Positions 33,064 to 33,906 of a stretch of 33,906 nucleotides of DNA are shown in pieces. Made by a program: the position numbers and the translations under genes. Every line of letters starts with the position of its first letter. The stretch's first letter is position 1. The DNA comes from an uncultured Bacteroidales bacterium (GTDB lineage Bacteria > Bacteroidota > Bacteroidia > Bacteroidales > F082), in contig CAMZEK010000029.1 of the NCBI GenBank assembly GCA_947305795.1, forward strand, positions 1 to 33,906, given 5' to 3'. Under the pieces are notes generated by a model. The model saw only the letters and a list, made by a program, of their open reading frames with translations, did not search any database and was not told the DNA's origin.

Positions 33064-33429
33064 ATGCAAATTTTCGTAGCTAAATTGTCGCCTAAGACTA
33101 CAAAAAATGAATTAAAGGACCTGTTTGCCCAGTTTGGTGAAGTCACCTCGTGCAAGGTGATCATGGACCATGAGACTGGCCTTTCAAAATGTTATGGATT
33201 TGTGGAGATGCCCAACGAGAACGAGGCTTATAAGGCCATCGTTGAGACCGACGAGACCGTTTTCATGGGTAGCGAGCTTCAAGTCAAGAAGTCGCGCCCA
33301 CAAGCCACTCCCACCAAGCCGGTGAAACGCGACAAACCGCGTCATTTCTCTCCGAGACAAGAAAACCATACCGAAACGGAACACATTGAATCTGAGTATA
33401 TTGAAACAGAAAACTCTAACCCGATTTGA
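33064..33429 (+). CDS. RRM-type RNA-binding protein (RbpB-like)
   Basis: Small RNA-binding protein of 121 residues. One RRM domain (about 1-78) carries RNP2 MQIFVAKL and RNP1 KCYGFVEM. The RRM pattern continues with LKDLFAQFGEVTSCKVIMD. The tail (about 80-121) is basic at first (KPVKRDKPRHFSPR) then acidic and repetitive (TETEHIESEYIETEN). Single-RRM proteins are common in Bacteroidota and have been linked to small-RNA control. I do not see targets here. It has its own promoter and sits between two tRNA genes. Confidence 0.94.
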   Translation: MQIFVAKLSPKTTKNELKDLFAQFGEVTSCKVIMDHETGLSKCYGFVEMPNENEAYKAIVETDETVFMGSELQVKKSRPQATPTKPVKRDKPRHFSPRQENHTETEHIESEYIETENSNPI

Positions 33430-33446
33430 TTTTTTTGTTCAAAGGG

Positions 33447-33477
33447 ATTGCCTATTGGAAAACTTTCACTAATTTTG
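33447..33477 (+). promoter_or_regulatory. Promoter of the tRNA-Arg gene
   Basis: ATTG (33447-33450) and TAATTTTG (33470-33477) are 19 bases apart. The predicted start is about 8 bases before the tRNA. Confidence 0.7.
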
Positions 33478-33492
33478 CAGCCGTAAAATGAT

Positions 33493-33566
33493 GGTCTGGT
33501 AGCTCAGCTGGATAGAGCAACAGCCTTCTAAGCTGTGGGTCTTGGGTTCGAATCCCAACCGGATCA
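33493..33566 (+). tRNA. tRNA-Arg (anticodon TCT)
   Basis: GGTCTGG (33493-33499) pairs with CCGGATC (33559-33565) with two G-T pairs and discriminator A. The anticodon stem ACAGC/GCTGT encloses CTTCTAA, giving anticodon TCT, which reads AGA and AGG. The T arm TTGGG-TTCGAAT-CCCAA is regular. CCA is not encoded. The length is 74 bases. Confidence 0.95.
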
Positions 33567-33570
33567 CATC

Positions 33571-33610
33571 AAAAAAGGAACGACTTGCGAGCCGTTCCTT
33601 TCTCTTTTTC
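33571..33610. terminator. Bidirectional terminator between tRNA-Arg and the DUF1508 gene
   Basis: AAAGGAACG (33574-33582) pairs perfectly with CGTTCCTTT (33593-33601). A T-rich tail follows on the plus strand (to 33609), and an A-run precedes it (33571-33576), which gives T on the minus strand. It can end the tRNA transcript and the convergent DUF1508 transcript. Confidence 0.85.
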
Positions 33611-33623
33611 AGCGATTTAAGGT

Positions 33624-33906
33624 TTATTCTTCCGTCAGGTCGACGATTTCGGCTTCGGGAGCGTTCTTCATCACTGAGGCGATGCCGTTCTTCATGTTGG
33701 TCTCGCTGGCATACATCTGGCTTGAGCCGATGACTTGGCCGTTGGTGGCCATCAGGTTGAAGTAAGGCTTGCCGTTGGTGGCGACTTTGGTCTCGAAACG
33801 CTTCGTTTCCTGACAGTTTTTCTTCACCGATTCCACACCGTTGAGGCAGGAAGCCTTGGTCTTGTAGCCCTGGCTGGTGAGGATGACTTGGCCGTTGGTG
33901 GCCTTC
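33624..33906 (-). CDS. DUF1508 (YegP-like) protein, 5' end outside the window
   Basis: Partial gene: the last 93 codons plus stop are visible and the start lies beyond 33906. It shows two copies of the DUF1508 unit. The first contains KATNGQVILTSQGYKTKASC followed by GVESVKKN. The second has KVATNGKPYFNLMATNGQVI followed by SSQMYASETNMKNGIASVMKN. Each unit has the NGQVI core. The product ends in an acidic EAEIVDLTEE. YegP-like proteins are small and of unknown function, often two units long, so only a short piece may be missing. Confidence 0.88.
   Translation of the reverse strand, partial: KATNGQVILTSQGYKTKASCLNGVESVKKNCQETKRFETKVATNGKPYFNLMATNGQVIGSSQMYASETNMKNGIASVMKNAPEAEIVDLTEE

Overview
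The window looks like chromosome from a member of the Bacteroidales (Bacteroidota). The evidence is an NAD-dependent DNA ligase, ammonia-dependent NadE, SUI1 and RRM proteins, many surface lipoproteins, a FISUMP-type paralogous domain and two proteins with type IX secretion (T9SS) C-terminal sorting domains. Many genes also carry the Bacteroidota -7 promoter box TAnnTTTG, and convincing Shine-Dalgarno sequences are scarce. The T9SS tails argue against a typical gut Bacteroides and fit other Bacteroidales lineages. The genus cannot be fixed from the sequence alone. Both window ends cut genes: a GH29 fucosidase on the left and a DUF1508 protein on the right.

Positions 1-7950 hold sugar handling. 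On the minus strand are a secreted alpha-L-fucosidase (partial) and a LamG lipoprotein. On the plus strand is a membrane-anchored AraC-type regulator with repeated motifs in front of it, followed by a galactose operon: galK, an inserted four-helix-bundle (S23-like) gene, a sugar-1-phosphate nucleotidyltransferase, galM and a FucP/GluP-type transporter. The operon ends at a strong hairpin. No galT or galE lies beside galK. The nucleotidyltransferase may charge galactose-1-phosphate directly.

Positions 7975-14410 hold a FISUMP lipoprotein overlapping the end of aroC, then smpB diverging from aroC, a small outer-membrane barrel, a beta-helix lipoprotein and an M23 peptidase. An inverted-repeat sequence related to the arms around the S23-like gene lies just after smpB, without any gene inside.

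Positions 14477-18894 form a tightly overlapping plus-strand operon: an LtaS/MdoB-like membrane phosphotransferase, SUI1, an MscS channel and an alpha/beta hydrolase. The first protein has lost several residues expected for catalysis and may be a pseudoenzyme. Positions 18924-27652 are all minus strand: an Omp28-like T9SS cargo protein, a 1305-residue GH2 beta-galactosidase, a palindromic repeat, a thioesterase, a small conserved protein, a DUF4143 ATPase and nadE.

Positions 27768-33906 hold a T9SS cargo protein, a small membrane protein overlapping ligA, a MalY/PatB aminotransferase convergent with ligA, tRNA-Tyr(GTA), an RRM protein, tRNA-Arg(TCT) and a partial DUF1508 protein. Fucosidase, beta-galactosidase and the galactose operon could together strip and use fucosylated galactosides such as host glycans or plant side chains. 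That link is inferred. I see no phage, plasmid, CRISPR array or obvious defence island. No gene-free stretch reaches 300 bases once the tRNAs are counted.
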